From contig CM041115.1 of NCBI GenBank assembly GCA_023079485.1, positions 28,696,826-28,760,825 on the forward strand: a stretch of 64,000 nucleotides of DNA, given 5' to 3'. This document shows, in pieces, positions 23,958 through 37,492 of this stretch (position 1 is its first letter; each line of letters opens with the position of its first letter). Made by a program: the position numbers and the translations under genes. Source of the DNA: Archilochus colubris. Lineage: Eukaryota > Chordata > Aves > Apodiformes > Trochilidae. The notes under the pieces are model-generated. The model was not told the DNA's origin and did not search any database. It saw nothing but the letters and a program-made list of their open reading frames with translations.

Positions 23958-25011
23958 ATTCTGTGATAAGGTGCAGGAGCACATTCAAATGATGAAAATG
24001 GAGAAGACATCTAAAGGATAAAATAAAATATAAAAGCTACCATAACTCAACCTCAGCTGGGTGCTTAACCTTTTGCTCAGGTTACTCTCTGAAGTGGCAG
24101 GTAAGACACTGGGTAGCAGTAAGTAGTACTGTATATCATAGTGACATTAATAACCAAGTGAGGGAGAGATGTTAAGACGGTAGGATGGTAAGAAGGTTTT
24201 TTTAATCCCTTGGTACTTGACAGGAATAGTTTTTCCTTTCCTGTAGGCTTGAGAATATTCTTCCCACCAACCTCTATATTTGCACCAAACATTTGAAACC
24301 TTTCTGAACAGTTTATTCTTTCCTTTGTATTTATATGTTATACAAAACTAATGCCTATTGACTTAATGTAGCACTAGGGACTCAGATGTGCTTTTTAATT
24401 AATATATGAGCTCACATAATTTTTTGGTACTTGGGTATGTGGCAGTGAGAAGTATCAAATCTTTATTCTTGCATTTTCTATGTTTACCTACTTGTAGTCT
24501 TTATGTTTATTTTAATTGGTTAAAGCACCTCTGTTGTATTCCTCACTACTGAAATAATTATGTAAAGAGTAAGTCTAGTAGAATGTTTTATGCATATACA
24601 CTGCTACAAGCTGAGAAGGAAGTTTGATTCAACAGCAGCAACTTGTTTATTGGGAAAGAACACATCTGTATCGTATGAATTCTCTGTTGAGAATCTAGTT
24701 GACAGCTCTTTGTGGGACACTATGCATGAGGGATAATTTAATAACCGTTCTCATGTATTAAAAGGAAATGAAATCTCCAGCAGCTTTTCATGAGCAGGAG
24801 GCTTAAAATATTCCAGTTGTATTAGTTACTAAGACTGGATTAAAGAAAATTCTTAGAAGTTCACTTGTATTTATTTTTTATGAAATTTCTACTGTGTAGG
24901 TACATTCATATGGAAGGGTTTTGCTTCAAGCAAGACAAAGCTAGTAGGGGCCATAAGAAAGTCAACACTAGAAACAGAGCACCAGAAAGTTGTTCTTGCC
25001 AGCTATGATTT
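23958..25011. other. Unique DNA, nothing recognised
   Basis: A+T-rich. A 71-codon reverse frame (24077-24292) has no recognised motif. Confidence 0.5.
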
Positions 25012-25497
25012 TGTCTCAATTTAGTGGTCAGTGAACCAAAAACCCAGAGAACAGAAGTTCTTCCCACAACTCCCCTCCACTCTTTGAGGGGAAGATAAGA
25101 GGAGAATATAAGAATAAGAGGACTTAAAGGTTGGAAGTTAAAACTAGAACAGGTTTAATAGAATTGGGAAGAGATTGTAACGTAGGAATAAAATGGTCTG
25201 AAAGTCCCCCATGGAAGAGATGACTCTGGAAAAGGGCCCAGTGGATTCAGATCTGTTCTGGTTAGGTCTAGGATTTGGCAAGAGACACACACACAAGGTT
25301 ATTTGTAAGTGGGTCAAGGACAAATTATTATACTATAAATAGTGATTACCTCATCCAAACACAGACATACAGACATAGACAACTTACAGAACCATACTTT
25401 CCAGCAGGACCCACAGACTATTATGGTGTTATTGATTCCATAATATTAGTCTGTACCACCTCAGACAGTAACAGATATGAATGAAATACACATGACA
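25012..25497 (-). mobile_element. ERVL-like solo LTR, reversed (about 486 bp)
   Basis: On the minus strand it begins TGTCATG (complement of CATGACA at 25491-25497) and ends …GAGACA (complement of TGTCTC at 25012), giving TGTC/GACA ends. Inside, an ATTAAA signal near 25150 is followed by a CCTGTTCTAGTTTTAAC stretch and a C/T-rich block that turns into G/A-rich sequence before the end. From memory this is the U5 layout of avian ERVL LTRs, which end in a GGTTAAACCA(C/T)GACA-like motif. No 5-bp duplication is seen and no internal ERV sequence adjoins it, so it is old and solitary. Confidence 0.5.
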
Positions 25498-28400
25498 TAT
25501 GGAAATCAAGCCAGCTAACAAGATATATTATTTTTCTTTGGCTTTTCTTTTTTTCATATCTATTTTCCTACTAACTAGACTCCTAACTTACACAGCGAAG
25601 GTAATTTTTTCTTATTTTACTTACTTTTTGACTAGTATAAAGAGAGATTTCAAGATTATCTTCCAAATTCTTAATATCCCAGAGAATTAAAGGAATTTAA
25701 AAATTGATGGGTTGCTCTTGAAGTCTTTTATGTCACCTGAAATGTAAGGAGCTTTCTAGATATTGAACAGTTCCTATTGTAAGAGTAGACTTCATTAGTA
25801 GCAACTTTCTAGTTTAAAGTTAATATCAAGTCACAGAGAGACATGATAATGTGAAAGTATTAGAAAAGTATATACAAGTGAGATGGTTATGAATCTGAGC
25901 CTGGGGGTTCATCTTAATGCCAGTCATAAACTTGTCCTGTCTTAGACTTTGCAAGTTGCTATGCTTAGAAGGTCTACAGTTCTGTATATATGACAGGAAT
26001 GATTTCTCCAGGATGCACTATCTTAATCTCCTTATACCTTAAACAAGAATCACATGTTAATATTTGTCTTTTGAGTTTCAATTTCTATGTTTAATTCAAA
26101 CCTTGTTGCACCTAGATATCTATATATTTACATCTATATGCATACAAACTCCCTTGAATACTCTGGTTTTTGTACGTGCTATTATTTACATTACTCTTTT
26201 CTTCTCCCTATAATGATAATGTTGCATAACAGATTTTTTGTTTTATTTTTAGATTTTCTCTATGAATAAAATCCAGCACTTTGAAGTATTGAAGTAAATA
26301 TCAGTTTTATGTTTGAAGAAAAATATCTAGATAATTGTTCAGGCTTTTTATACATACATTATGGTAAGATTATAGAACAATTAATACTGATAGAGAGAGG
26401 AAAGAGGAATATGTTCAGGAGTTTAAGTAGTTTAACTGAGAATTTAAAAAAATAGCTGCTTTTCATGCCAATATAAGAATTATAGGAAAGCAATAGGAGT
26501 TAGACATTTAATTAGAAAATGCACTCTCAAATTTGGTCTTGCTGAGGCCAAGGAAGGAGTTTACCAAGTGTGATTGATCAGAAAGTGTAGCTCTCTTCCA
26601 CTTATTTATTGGCAATATAAGACCCAAGGAATCAGTTCTCAGCAGAAGAAATATGTATTAGGGACATTAGGGAAGAAGTAATAATGTCCACTTAAGAAAC
26701 ATAATTTTGTAAAATGAAAGCAAAGTTTTACTTAAAAGGAAGAGAACAAGAAGCAACTAAAAAAAATTATTGTTTTACAAGGGGTATCATAGAAGTGATG
26801 ATTTAATTTCTGTCTGAAGGATCAATCATGTCCTTGTGAAAGGACAGTATAGAACAGAAATGCAGAAGACAAAAAAGTGAGGAAGTGGATATGGATTAGT
26901 AGTCATCCATTTTCAAGAGACTAGTAGTAGGAGTTGTGAAGAAGGCTAGAAAGCAAATTACAATCAGGCCAGAATGCCTTTATAGAAACAGGGAGAAAGA
27001 TCTATGACTGCAGCTGAAGAAGCTAAGGAGCAGTAAAGATTAATGATAAAATGAAAGCGGGGAGTATAGCAAAGAAAGGTCAGGAAACATGAGTGGATGA
27101 GGCCAACTTGAAGTAGAACTGAAGTAGGTCAGTGAATTAAAATTAATTTACATGTAGTTGTTTTGATCATCTTTAAAGGAACTCATAATTCAGTATGAAA
27201 AAGCAGGACTGCACACCTGAAAAAAATCCCACACTCTGTGTTCCTTCAGAAGAAGTCTTTTAGGTATGAAACAGGAGATCAAAGATAACCACACTGCAAT
27301 AACTATTGTGAATAGTGTCTTTCTCTGTTTTTCTCTGTAGCTTGTGAGGCATTGTGAGGGATGATGCAGTTGCTGTTTGTGGTACAAAGAACTTCAGAGA
27401 GAGGTTTTCTCTTTATTTATGTACTTCTTAAACTAAAACTGTAGTAGATGTTGAATGTGATCTGTCTTAATTCTCTCCTCCCCTCTCCTCTCTGATGTTT
27501 TGGAAGAGGGTGAAGTTTTGTGACAGGTGAACTCTGTGACAAAACCAAATTATTGCAGCAATCAGGCAGACATTATTATCTGATAGATACTGGTAGGATA
27601 CTGGGTACAGCATTTTCCCAAGCCTAAATCCACACACATCACTTGCACTGTGTTGCCACATGTGAAGGGTAACCTGCCAAAAATTATGTAAAATTTATCC
27701 AATTTATCAGCATTTGGGTAAGTTATACCACTAGCTGTATTTCTTTTTTTTTAAATAACCAGCAAGTGAAAATTGACCAGAGCTCATGAAAACACATAAA
27801 AAATTTGCTTAATTAATTCTTAAAATGATTCATAAAAGTATCATTTATCACATTGATATTAAGATCAATATGTCCTCACAACAACAGATAAAAGACAAGG
27901 GATGAGCCTTCCTACATAATGCTATTTCAACCCACTCCATGATAGCACTAGCTGCTAAAAGTTACTTACCTTTTACGTAAAGGCTCTGTGGACTTATAAA
28001 GCACTTTGAATATAGGCACAAAACAGTGCTACACACCCATACCTGTCTCCATTATATATTTGATCTAACTGGAGGAAACTTGTCTGATGACACATGATCA
28101 GGTTATATACTGAAGAAAGAGATATCAGGATTCAAAGGGTAATGCAGACAAACACAAAATCAGAATTACAGATGCAACATATTTTCAAGTTATACTGGCT
28201 TATCCTCCAAACCATGACTTTACCTTTGCTACCATTTTTCTTCCTGCTTCATCTTTTAAGCAGAAAATTTCTTCTTATTCCCTCGCCCTAATTACACATG
28301 AAATATTTTGGCGTGTTACTGAATTTCATTGTACAAACACAATACATGTATTAGTAAATCATGTCAAACACATGGCACATGATGAGGATAATGATGGTAA

Positions 28401-28866
28401 AATTGACATGAAAAGCTCGGGGTAGGATTCAGTCTGTTTTCTTTGCTCCAAAATATTCCTTGAACTATATGTTACATGCTGCAACTTGGAGAACCAAAAT
28501 CAAATATGTTAGTGACTAACTGAATCTCTCTGTGTGTCTTCTTGGTATATATTTCTGTACAATAATAGAAAAAATATTCTAAACAGATGACTTATTCTCC
28601 CATTAACCTTATGTCGGGTTTCTAATTTCTTCAGCCCTTCTAGTGCTGTGATCTTCACTTTAGAATTTTATAAAATATTTTTATATGAAAGAAATAGAAA
28701 AGTGAGTGCCTGAAAGAACCTGATAATTAGTATGAGTTTGGAGATAAAGATATTTAACATTTTAAAAACTAAAGTACATTCTTGTGTGGGCTACAGTTAC
28801 ACAGCAGCAATGTATTAGTTTGTCATCTCTGGAAACAGTCTGCTTTTCAATCTGATGTTATAAATC
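25498..28866. other. Unique DNA, no gene seen
   Basis: About 3.4 kb with no recognised transposon and only short, unassignable open frames. Confidence 0.5.
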
Positions 28867-28915
28867 ACTCATGAAATCATGGAATCACTGAAGTTGATGG
28901 AATGACTTAAGTTTC
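28867..28915 (-). mobile_element. Possible CR1 tail remnant, reversed
   Basis: GAAATCATGGAATCACTGAAGTTG resembles the complement of a CR1 3' tail, but only about 45 bases can be followed. Confidence 0.35.
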
Positions 28916-29267
28916 TAATAATTTACTGATTGGTTCAACATGTAACAAAATGCAACATATTTTTCAGGTAATCTTGGAGATGCTAAGCAGAAGAATGGAT
29001 GGGATTGTTGCAAATTAAGAGGTATTCAAAGTGTGAGTCCTGTCAAATAGGATATGCTTTGTTGCGATGGTTTAAATCCAAATTAAATCCTTCTTGAGGA
29101 AGGGTTTCTTAATTTTTTCCAATATTAAAGGTAGTATAGATTAAACTCAGAGAACTATTCCCACTTCTATAAGAAGTGTTGTGGGAATCTCTGATTTATT
29201 CTCAACTCAAATCATACAAAAGCAATCAAATGTGTTGTAGAAACAACTCTTCTCTATCTCCAATATT
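28916..29267. other. Unique DNA, nothing recognised
   Basis: A+T-rich spacer. Confidence 0.5.
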
Positions 29268-29319
29268 ACATCAATTACATCAAAACATCAATCACATCAA
29301 TACATCAATCACATCAATA
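29268..29319 (+). repeat. Short minisatellite (ACATCAATC-type units)
   Basis: About six imperfect units of ACATCAA(T)(C/T) over 52 bases. Confidence 0.8.
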
Positions 29320-30095
29320 GTAGGACATCTCTAATATTAAAACTAATACAGAGGGTCTAAAATTCACTTTCATCAAAAAATGAAAAAGAGTGCTTTGAGT
29401 TTCCCCATCAGTTTTATTACTTTCTCTAAAGGAGTCACTTACAGTTCTTTATTTTAATTAGTTCTCTTTAAGAGGAGATTCATGATCCCTTTTTTTTTTT
29501 TTTCAATAACTTTTGCATTTCAATAACATTGTAGTTAAATGCCTATTAAACTGGTCAGGAGTGTTGCAGTTGTATTATATATACCTGTATCATGTTCTTT
29601 CTACTGGTGTTAATGATTTCCAAACTTTTACTTCAAACTTTCCTTCTTTTTGCAATTCAGAGGTATAATTATTCGGAAAGCCGATTTCTTTCTATGTCAT
29701 CCCCTTTTTCTATGAACTCACAAAATTTGAGTAATGTTAAATTCTTTTTCCTAGTGAAGCAGCTATGTCTGACAGTAAGGAGGCATAGATGTAAGGTAAA
29801 AAAGGGTTGTCATTTGACATGTCCACCCCTGTCAAGATTTGCACAATTGTTGCATAGGATTAAGTACTCTATGTTTAAAGTTCCACAAATTCATTAGTAA
29901 ATTCAACAGAAAAATACTTTTTCTCTTAAAAAAAAAAATTAATTTCGTTGTTTTCAGAATTGAATGCTTAAACTTATAATCAGAAACTCAATTAATTGTC
30001 GAGTATTCTCTATTTCTCTATTTCTATTGATACCCATAGAAATTTGATTCAGTTTACTTGGGAGTTTAGTTTCTGTGGTTTGTATGTTGCTATTG
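29320..30095. other. Unique DNA, nothing recognised
   Basis: A 101-codon open frame (29592-29897) is present but shows no domain. Confidence 0.5.
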
Positions 30096-30162
30096 GTTTT
30101 GTGTTTTTTTTTGTTGTTGTTGTTTTTTTGTTTTTTGTTTTTTGTTTTTTGTTTTTTTTTTT
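30096..30162 (+). repeat. (GTTTTTT)n low-complexity tract
   Basis: T-rich with regular single G, including four GTTTTTT units at about 30129-30155. Confidence 0.9.
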
Positions 30163-30449
30163 CACTTTCTTCCAAGCAATTGTTGAGAGTCAACACATTT
30201 GGATAAGAACATCATGGTTTGAAGATATTAAAACACTTTTCTCTTAGATCTCGGTCATTCCCTAGTAAGAGTGCTCTTTCAAATGGAAGAGTTTCATGAT
30301 AACTCTGAAATATTCTTACATTTTAAATGAAGATTTTTTCTGTAAAACTAAAAAGGTAATTGTTTTGCTATTTTTATAGAAGGTTTCTTCCATTTTTTGT
30401 GGATGGATTTATGTCAAGTTTCTCAAGAATGTTAGACTTCAAAAAGTAA
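30163..30449. other. Unique DNA, nothing recognised
   Basis: A+T-rich, ahead of a CR1 copy. Confidence 0.5.
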
Positions 30450-31031
30450 ACAACGTCGCCAGCAGGTCCAAGGAAGTGATTCTGCCCCTGTACTCAGCAC
30501 TAGTGAGGCCACACCTCGAGTACTGTGTCCAGTTCTGGGCCCCCCAGTTCAGGAAAGATATAGAGGTCTGGAGCAGGTCCAAAGGAGGGCAACCAGGCTG
30601 GTGAAGGGACTCGAGCACAGACCCTATGAGGAGAGGCTGAGAGAGCTGGGGCTGTTCAGCCTGGAGAAGAGGAGGCTCAGGGGAGACCTCATCGCTGTCT
30701 ACAACTACCTGAAAGGAGGTTGTAACTGGGTGGACGTTGGTCTCTTTTGCCAGACGACTTTCAACAAGACAAGAGGGCATGGTCTTAAGTTGTGCCAGGG
30801 GAAATTTAGGTTAGATATTAGAAAATTTTTTTACGGAGAGAGTGATCTGGCATTGGAATGGGCTGCCCAGGGAAGTAGTGGATTCTCCGTCCCTGGAGCT
30901 ATTTAAAAAGAGACTGGATGTGGCACTCAGTGCCATGGTCTAGCAACCGCAATGGTGGTAAAAGGGTTGGACTCGATGATCTCTGAGGTCCCTTCCAACC
31001 CAGCCAATTCTATGATTCTATGATTCTATGA
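30450..31031 (+). mobile_element. CR1 LINE, 5'-truncated 3' end
   Basis: Carries the last ~150 codons of ORF2 and the 3' UTR. It begins near CGCCAGCAGGTCCAAGG, with the codons for [20 protein letters not shown] following. One shift lies near 30555-30600; the open frame 30601-30906 then contains '[20 protein letters not shown]', with a second shift near 30830 so that the ending '[16 protein letters not shown]' is read in another phase. The tail has three ATTCTATG-type units (AATTCTATGATTCTATGATTCTATGA). It is the same subfamily as the copy at 7558, judged by the shared GGTCTAG(C/T)AACCGCA and CCCAGCC blocks in the 3' UTR. Confidence 0.95.
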
Positions 31032-32324
31032 AAAATGTTTCACACAGCTTTAACCTAATATTATTGCATTGAAATCAGAGCAGTTGCCTTAGGGATTAAT
31101 TTCTAGATAAAAGAAGTCAGAACAAACAAAAATCCAAGTAAGAGTTAAACTCCTGCAGTTGAATAGAACTTGGTCCATCTGTGCTGAACTACTGCACATT
31201 TCATCCATCTGCTCTATTGCATCTTATTTTAGCAGCATGTTTGCCATGTTTTTCTTTGTCGTCTTTGTGTTAATTTGGATTTTTTTTCTGTTAAGGTATT
31301 CTGTTCAGAGCTTTCAGAAAGAAGTTCTAGAATTTTTCTAGAAGTTTTCTAGGAACTTGATGGGTATAAAAACCCATCTTCAGTTCTTTTCCTCTCAGGT
31401 CCTTAATAGACATTTTATCAGTAATGTTTTTTTTACTTATTCTTCATTATAATTTACTCTTCAGATAACCTGGACTACCCTCAGAACTGAAAACAACAGA
31501 ATAATCTGCTATATCTCTGAAGACTCATTGGTCTCTGTTGGCTGGTTCTAGTTGCTGTGGTTTTGCTTTCATAGGACATAGTGCTTTCAAGAGTAGCAGC
31601 ATTATTAAACTCAGCAAACATAATGGAGAGTTCTGATCATTGTGTAAAATCTCACCTTTTGGGATTATGCTGATGACTGAAAAATATGACCCTGGGTGTT
31701 CATTGCAATGAGCCTTCAGCTTGAAAAAAAGAAAAAGAAAAAAAAAAAGTCACTTTTCTCCATTAATATAGTCCTTGGCAAAGTAGGTCAATGAAACATA
31801 TTTAGTAATTCATAACTCTTTAGAGATTTTAACGTTATAAACTTATTTGAAAAGAAGGTAGATTTAAAATGATCAGTGCATCCCGTAATATCAGTGATAC
31901 TTACTAAGAAGGAAGAAATAATTGAAATAATCTTAGAAGTGATATTTTCAGTATTCCTATTGCTGAGATCCTTAGAAACACAGAGAGGCTTTTGGAAGCA
32001 GCTTACCTTTCTGTCGCTTTCTGTAGTGCCTATGAGAATATAATGCCATCGAATAAAATCACAGATAACAGTGACAACTTGCAATCCATAAGTGCTTATA
32101 CCAGTACCTTTTGTCCTTTACAGCATACCTGCCAAGTCCATGGAATGAGCTGTGAGGAATGAGTATTCGAGATAGCTATGTTAGAATTTGGGGACCTAGG
32201 CATTCCAAGTAATACCTGTGTTATTCTGTCAGTAGCAAGCAGCTTGTTACTGCAGACAATTAATGGTGGCAAAAAAAGCTCAGAGTTACAAAGCAGGGTG
32301 CTAAGACATCTCACATAATCAATA
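31032..32324. other. Unique DNA, nothing recognised
   Basis: A+T-rich. Reverse frames of 98 and 90 codons (31788-32084, 32096-32368) have no recognised domain. Confidence 0.5.
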
Positions 32325-32391
32325 ATATTAGGAGGGTTGGACCAGATGATCCTTGATGTCCCTTCCAACCTGGCATCCTATGATTCTATGA
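32325..32391 (+). mobile_element. CR1 LINE 3' tail fragment
   Basis: Only the last ~65 bases of a CR1: GGAGGGTTGGACCAGATGATCC… ending CATCCTATGATTCTATGA. The insertion was heavily 5'-truncated. Confidence 0.85.
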
Positions 32392-35279
32392 AACAAGGAA
32401 TCCAGAAAAGCTTCACCTCTGACTTTTGCACTGCTAAGTGATCAGTAGACAATAAATAATTTGTCAAGAATGAATTATGAGGCTTAGCACAAAGTTCAGG
32501 ATTTAAAAAGTACAAATTATTTTTCTCTCTGAATAAGGCCTGATCCCTTCAGGTTGTGAATGAGATTACTTGGAGAACAGTACCAGTGTCTGCAGGGTAG
32601 CAGCCTATACTCATTCTGTCTGAGAAACTGGAAGCTGGCACTTGGAGCTAGGGTAGTAAAGACAATCAGAAAGTTATTGTTCTGACAATAAATGCATTTT
32701 TCCTTTGATTACTTTTTCTTCAGGAAAAGGGTAAGTTACCATAGATTTAAGCTTGCTGAATGTCATCATCAGAACTATCTAGCTTTTATCAAAGGGCAAA
32801 ACGTTCACTGAGGAGTGCACTTTTAATTCTCCACACTCTGGGTTTTTTTCTTTTTTGTTACCATGTCCCAGGAATAATTATCTTCCATTTTTTCCACCTC
32901 CAAATAATTCTATCTCAGTCTGTTTTCATACTCTTGTTCCCCTAATTTATTAGCCTATATCCCCTGTATTCCTTTTTTTCTTCTTTCCTCTTTCCTCCAT
33001 ACACCAAGTTACTATTCACTGTGAAGGAAGAATAAACTTTAAGAAACACCTATTCTAGGCAAAATAAGTTTAGTAAACCTAGTAAGTAATGCAGAGTGCT
33101 TTGTTTGTTTTGTAACAAAAAAGCTATTCTTTTACCTTTTTGTATTATCAGTAAGTCTAAGTAACTGTTTTGGTATTTCTTCCATGAAAGAAAACACTTT
33201 CTCTATACATTACTGGATGTTTGACATTTTGAAAAAAACTTTTACAAATGTTAAGATATTCAAGCATAGTATTACTGTAACAACTAAAGCTGTACAACAG
33301 AGAAATGGAAGTGTGTGATTTGTTCCTGCATAGCTGGTCAGTAGATGCTACAACATGGGATAAAGAGCTAGAATCTAATGAGACAGGAAAATATTCTCTG
33401 AAAGCTGTGGGCTATCTACAATGCTGTTCAGTATTGACTCATAACACAGTAGTCATCACTTCACTGAGAACACAGTACAATTCAGCCTCAGAAATTCCTC
33501 AATAGCTTTTCACATCCTTTTGGCTTTAACAAGAGAAAATAATATTTTACAGGACACCTGCCTCTCATCCCATCAAAGGAAATGATAATGGGAGACACGT
33601 TATGCATATAAAATTGTTTTCTGTGTCTCAGTGGTGATTTAGAAAGTATGCATAATACTCCATACTTGAAGGCCAGAAATGTAGGTCATTAACAGAAGCT
33701 GATTCCAGGATCCTGTGCACACTGCTAGGTGGAGAGTGACATATTTTCTACTCATGAAATCAACCAAGTAATATCAAGACTGCTGGTACTGTAGAACATA
33801 TTAACATTAAATTATTTGGCGTGACTTCCTGATTTATGAAATGAACCTGCTAGAGAATTATATGGCAATGTAAATTGCTTCCAAGATAATTCAGTATACT
33901 TTAGCTCATTGACATATTTTGAAATGTGAACAGTAAAAAGAGAGTAAAACTGTATGTTATAACAGCAGACATAGAAAGCATTAGGACTGCAGGAAGGACA
34001 ATCTTTTGAAACAACTTGCCAGCTGACAATAAGACATGGTGATAACAAGATAAAATGAGATGAAGCAAGAAGAGTTTGAGATTAGTTGGATGACAGCAAG
34101 TGCTTGAAAGGAAGGGGTTCATGTGCCCAGAGGGGGCAGAATTTCCCTGTACCCAATCTCATGCTACAGCAAGCACCCTAAAATACTTAGGGGCTGTTTT
34201 GTGTGATTGGCTGCATCAAGCATGTAATTCTCTTCTTAGAAGTGTGCAAGAAACACACAAAAGGAAAAATAGAGGGAATAATAAAGGGAATATAGTAGGG
34301 AAGTTGACAGTGTAGATGGGAGAAAAAAGTTACTGGCTTTCTGATGTAATTAAACTTTTGTATCTTAGAAAAGATAAAGTCACTGTGTAAATATTATAAA
34401 AATTACATTATATCTATGACACTGAACTAAAATTTGCATCTCTGCTTAGATAATAATTGAATGTTACAGTAACAAATGTGAGTCACATTTAATGTATTGT
34501 GGCAGTGTTCTGGGGAAAAAAGTTTTATTTACTCATGACCTTTAAAACTCATTCTGTATTTAGAAATCTCACATCAAATCTGTTTAATTTAAGAACACAG
34601 GTCTAGCTTTCTTACAATGATACAGAAGGGAAAATAAAACTGCAGGAGTGTATTTTATTAATCTATGACTAATAAATTTGAAAATATATCTTAGTGGTAA
34701 CAATTTTTTCAGTATAATCTAAAATCTAAAATCTAATTTCTATTTTTTCAGAATTTAATATCAGAAAAGCAGTTTAGTTACTTCTGTGTCAAGCATGTCC
34801 TAGGACACATACTTAGTATGAATATTTATAGATATTGGATTTAATTAACACAATTAGCAAGCTTAATTAGAAATTTAAAATAATTCTGATTCAAAATCAA
34901 ATAGTATCAAAGCACCATATAAGGTGGTCTTACTATTAATATTGATAAATGAAAGAAATAGAATGGAAAGAGCAAGAAAGTGGCATGTTTAAGCAGATAA
35001 TAGGTAGTGTTAGAAAAGTTGTACTGTTAAAACACCTGAGTGACAAAGCTGCCTCCTCAGCTAAACCCACAAATAAAATATTGAAGAAGTACTGGAATTT
35101 GTTATCACTATTTTCTCTCACAGTTTCAAAAAAATTCAGTTATGTCCATGCTGCCTTACTACGTTTAAAAATCCATTTAGCATTACATGAAAGAAATTTC
35201 CAGGCCTTCTATAAATAAAACAAGTCTCAAAATCTGTTAATGCAACACTGCCTCAGTAGATACTATTGCTTACAGAAGT
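32392..35279. other. Unique DNA, no gene seen
   Basis: About 2.9 kb of A+T-rich sequence with short open frames only; nothing recognised. Confidence 0.5.
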
Positions 35280-35328
35280 ATTAAGGGAAAAGAAAATGCA
35301 ATTAAGGGAAAAGAAAATGCAATTAAGG
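35280..35328 (+). repeat. 21-bp tandem duplication
   Basis: ATTAAGGGAAAAGAAAATGCA occurs twice in direct succession without mismatch, followed by seven more matching bases. Confidence 0.9.
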
Positions 35329-36173
35329 TTATGAAATATAAGGTTTCTTTATATAAAAAACCTGATAAGATAGTTAAACCTAACAAGATCTTCAGTTTGC
35401 ACTGGTAGAGACTTAATACTCTTCCAGAAGCCTGACTGAGGGTTGCTGACAATGTGCCTAGTATAGTGGACATCTAACCTTCTATGTTTTTATATAACAC
35501 CTGCTTATGAAATACATCATATATATTTGCTTTAGATGTGCAGCTAAACAGTAAGAGAGGTAAAATCCATCGAAATTCCAGGCAAGCATTGTTATTCTGG
35601 TGTTAAGCTTGAATTCAATAGAATGACATTTAAGAGTTGTATAAAAATGCAGTAGAGGTAAGAACACCAAAAAGATACAACATTTGTATGGAACCCAGAA
35701 GTTTTAAACAAAATGTACAATTGATCTCAAATCTGGTCATTTCTTTCTCTCTCTTCAGTAAAATCCCACTAAATAAAATAGCAGTATTTTTCCTTTATTC
35801 CTATTTTATAAGGTTGATCCTAAACTTAAAAGAGAAGACACCAAATGTTGATTTGAGCAGTTCATTATAATTAAGAGCTGGTGCTCAGCAAAACAGAATA
35901 GCTACATTAGCAAGAATGTCAGCATTCATTGAAGCATACTGTCTGAACTCTGAATTGGGAAGCTGATACAAGTAATTTATTTTTTTTTTCCAAAAGGCGG
36001 GCAACTCAGTCTATGAACATATAACAAACATCAGCCTTATCAGTACCTGCTTTTGCTTTTACAACATCTTGCAATATTTTTTTACATTATAACAATTTGC
36101 AGTTTTTTTCACTAGCTACAGTGCCAGGCTGAAAAAGAATCAGGAATTCCAACTCATTGTATATCTAAAGGAG
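35329..36173. other. Unique DNA, nothing recognised
   Basis: A+T-rich spacer. Confidence 0.5.
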
Positions 36174-36353
36174 AGATATTTTGTTAGGAACAAATTAATT
36201 CCTGTGAGGTGAGACACTAGAACAGCTTGCCCAGAGGAGCTGTGGATATCCCATTCTGGAATTGTTCAAGGCCAGGCTGGATGGAGCTTTGGGAATAGAT
36301 GATCTTTCAGATCCTTTTTAACCCAAATATTTATATGATTTGGTGATTCTATG
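36174..36353 (+). mobile_element. CR1 LINE 3' end, diverged
   Basis: Begins at the 'IxRKKF'-like codons near the end of ORF2, goes through AGAACAGCTTGCCCAGAGGAGC (the N-R-L-P-x-E segment), GTTCAAGGCCAGGCTGGATGG and a diverged 3' UTR, and ends TGGTGATTCTATG. About 180 bases; several indels. Confidence 0.85.
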
Positions 36354-37492
36354 TTAATTTCTAATAAGGCAAAATGCAATGGTTACTCAGTTACCAAGAT
36401 TTAGCTACTTGCATTCTGTAAAAGAGGCACATTATTCTTCCAAATATAAGCAAGCAATGCCTTCCTATTTGTTTTCTGAGGAGGATATAACCATGAGGTT
36501 TCCTTGTTTCATTTGAGCTACTATAAATGTTGGTGTCTTTGAATATTTTATCTTTATGAGTACCTGATGGACTCATCCACTGGGCAAATATGTGTAATGG
36601 CATACTGAAAGGCAATTCCAGCTTTTGTCTGATAGAGCAGTCAAAGTAAGTGACATCTACTGTTCTGGGAAAAAAGTTCTTGCTGCAAATATTTAAAGTC
36701 AGCAGCAAATTCCTAATTGTGGGCAAGGGGGTTGGTAGATGGTGGGGAACAATTCTTCAACTCTCTGTTGAAGTGGTAGTGACCAATGATATCTTATTCC
36801 AAAGAAAATTATGTCAGGAATAACCCCCCAGATGATCTTGTTTGCCACTGTTCTAACAGTGAAAGACAGCTTAGAGTCAGGGAATTGCAGTATTAAAAAT
36901 GTATTTCAACCATATATGACTGTATGGCTGTTTGCTAAACTCTGCTAATAAATTCTGTTTCCCTGTCCATCACCTAATAGTAGTGGCAGCAGCTTTTTAT
37001 AGACACTGTCTCTGGTGATTAATTTCAGTTCACCTTGATTTTGAGCTATACAGATTCTTGTTTACATATGCTTAACTAGGAGTTCCTGCTGACTTTTAAT
37101 AGGCATCTTAAAAATTTGAGAGGCCAAAAGGTAGTTATCTTCCTTCCTTGGAAAGAGTGCTTTTTAAAGTCTAATCCATCTGGAACTTCCAGGAAAGGTG
37201 ATGAATGTATAGATTACACATTAGTGATGGGCATTAAATGTTCTGAGACATGCTGTCCTGGAAACATTACAATATAAAAAAAACCATGATTGTTGTTTTT
37301 TTCCTTAATAGCTTCAATTTGAATAGAAATTTTTGATTAAATGGGTTTTGTGACAGTTTATTTTTTCTATGGTAGAAATAATGATTTTACATTTCTAAAT
37401 TATTCTGGATTTTCTATGATCACACTTGATGACGGCTTGTGCATTTACAATGATCATGTTAGAATGACTCATCTAGTATAAATCAGATCTAT
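36354..37492. other. Unique DNA, nothing recognised
   Basis: A 111-codon reverse open frame (36391-36726) has no recognised domain. Confidence 0.5.

Noticed and set aside
29268..29319. Regular short repeats considered as a CRISPR array
   Set aside because: Units of about 9 bases without spacers in a vertebrate-type sequence; a minisatellite.
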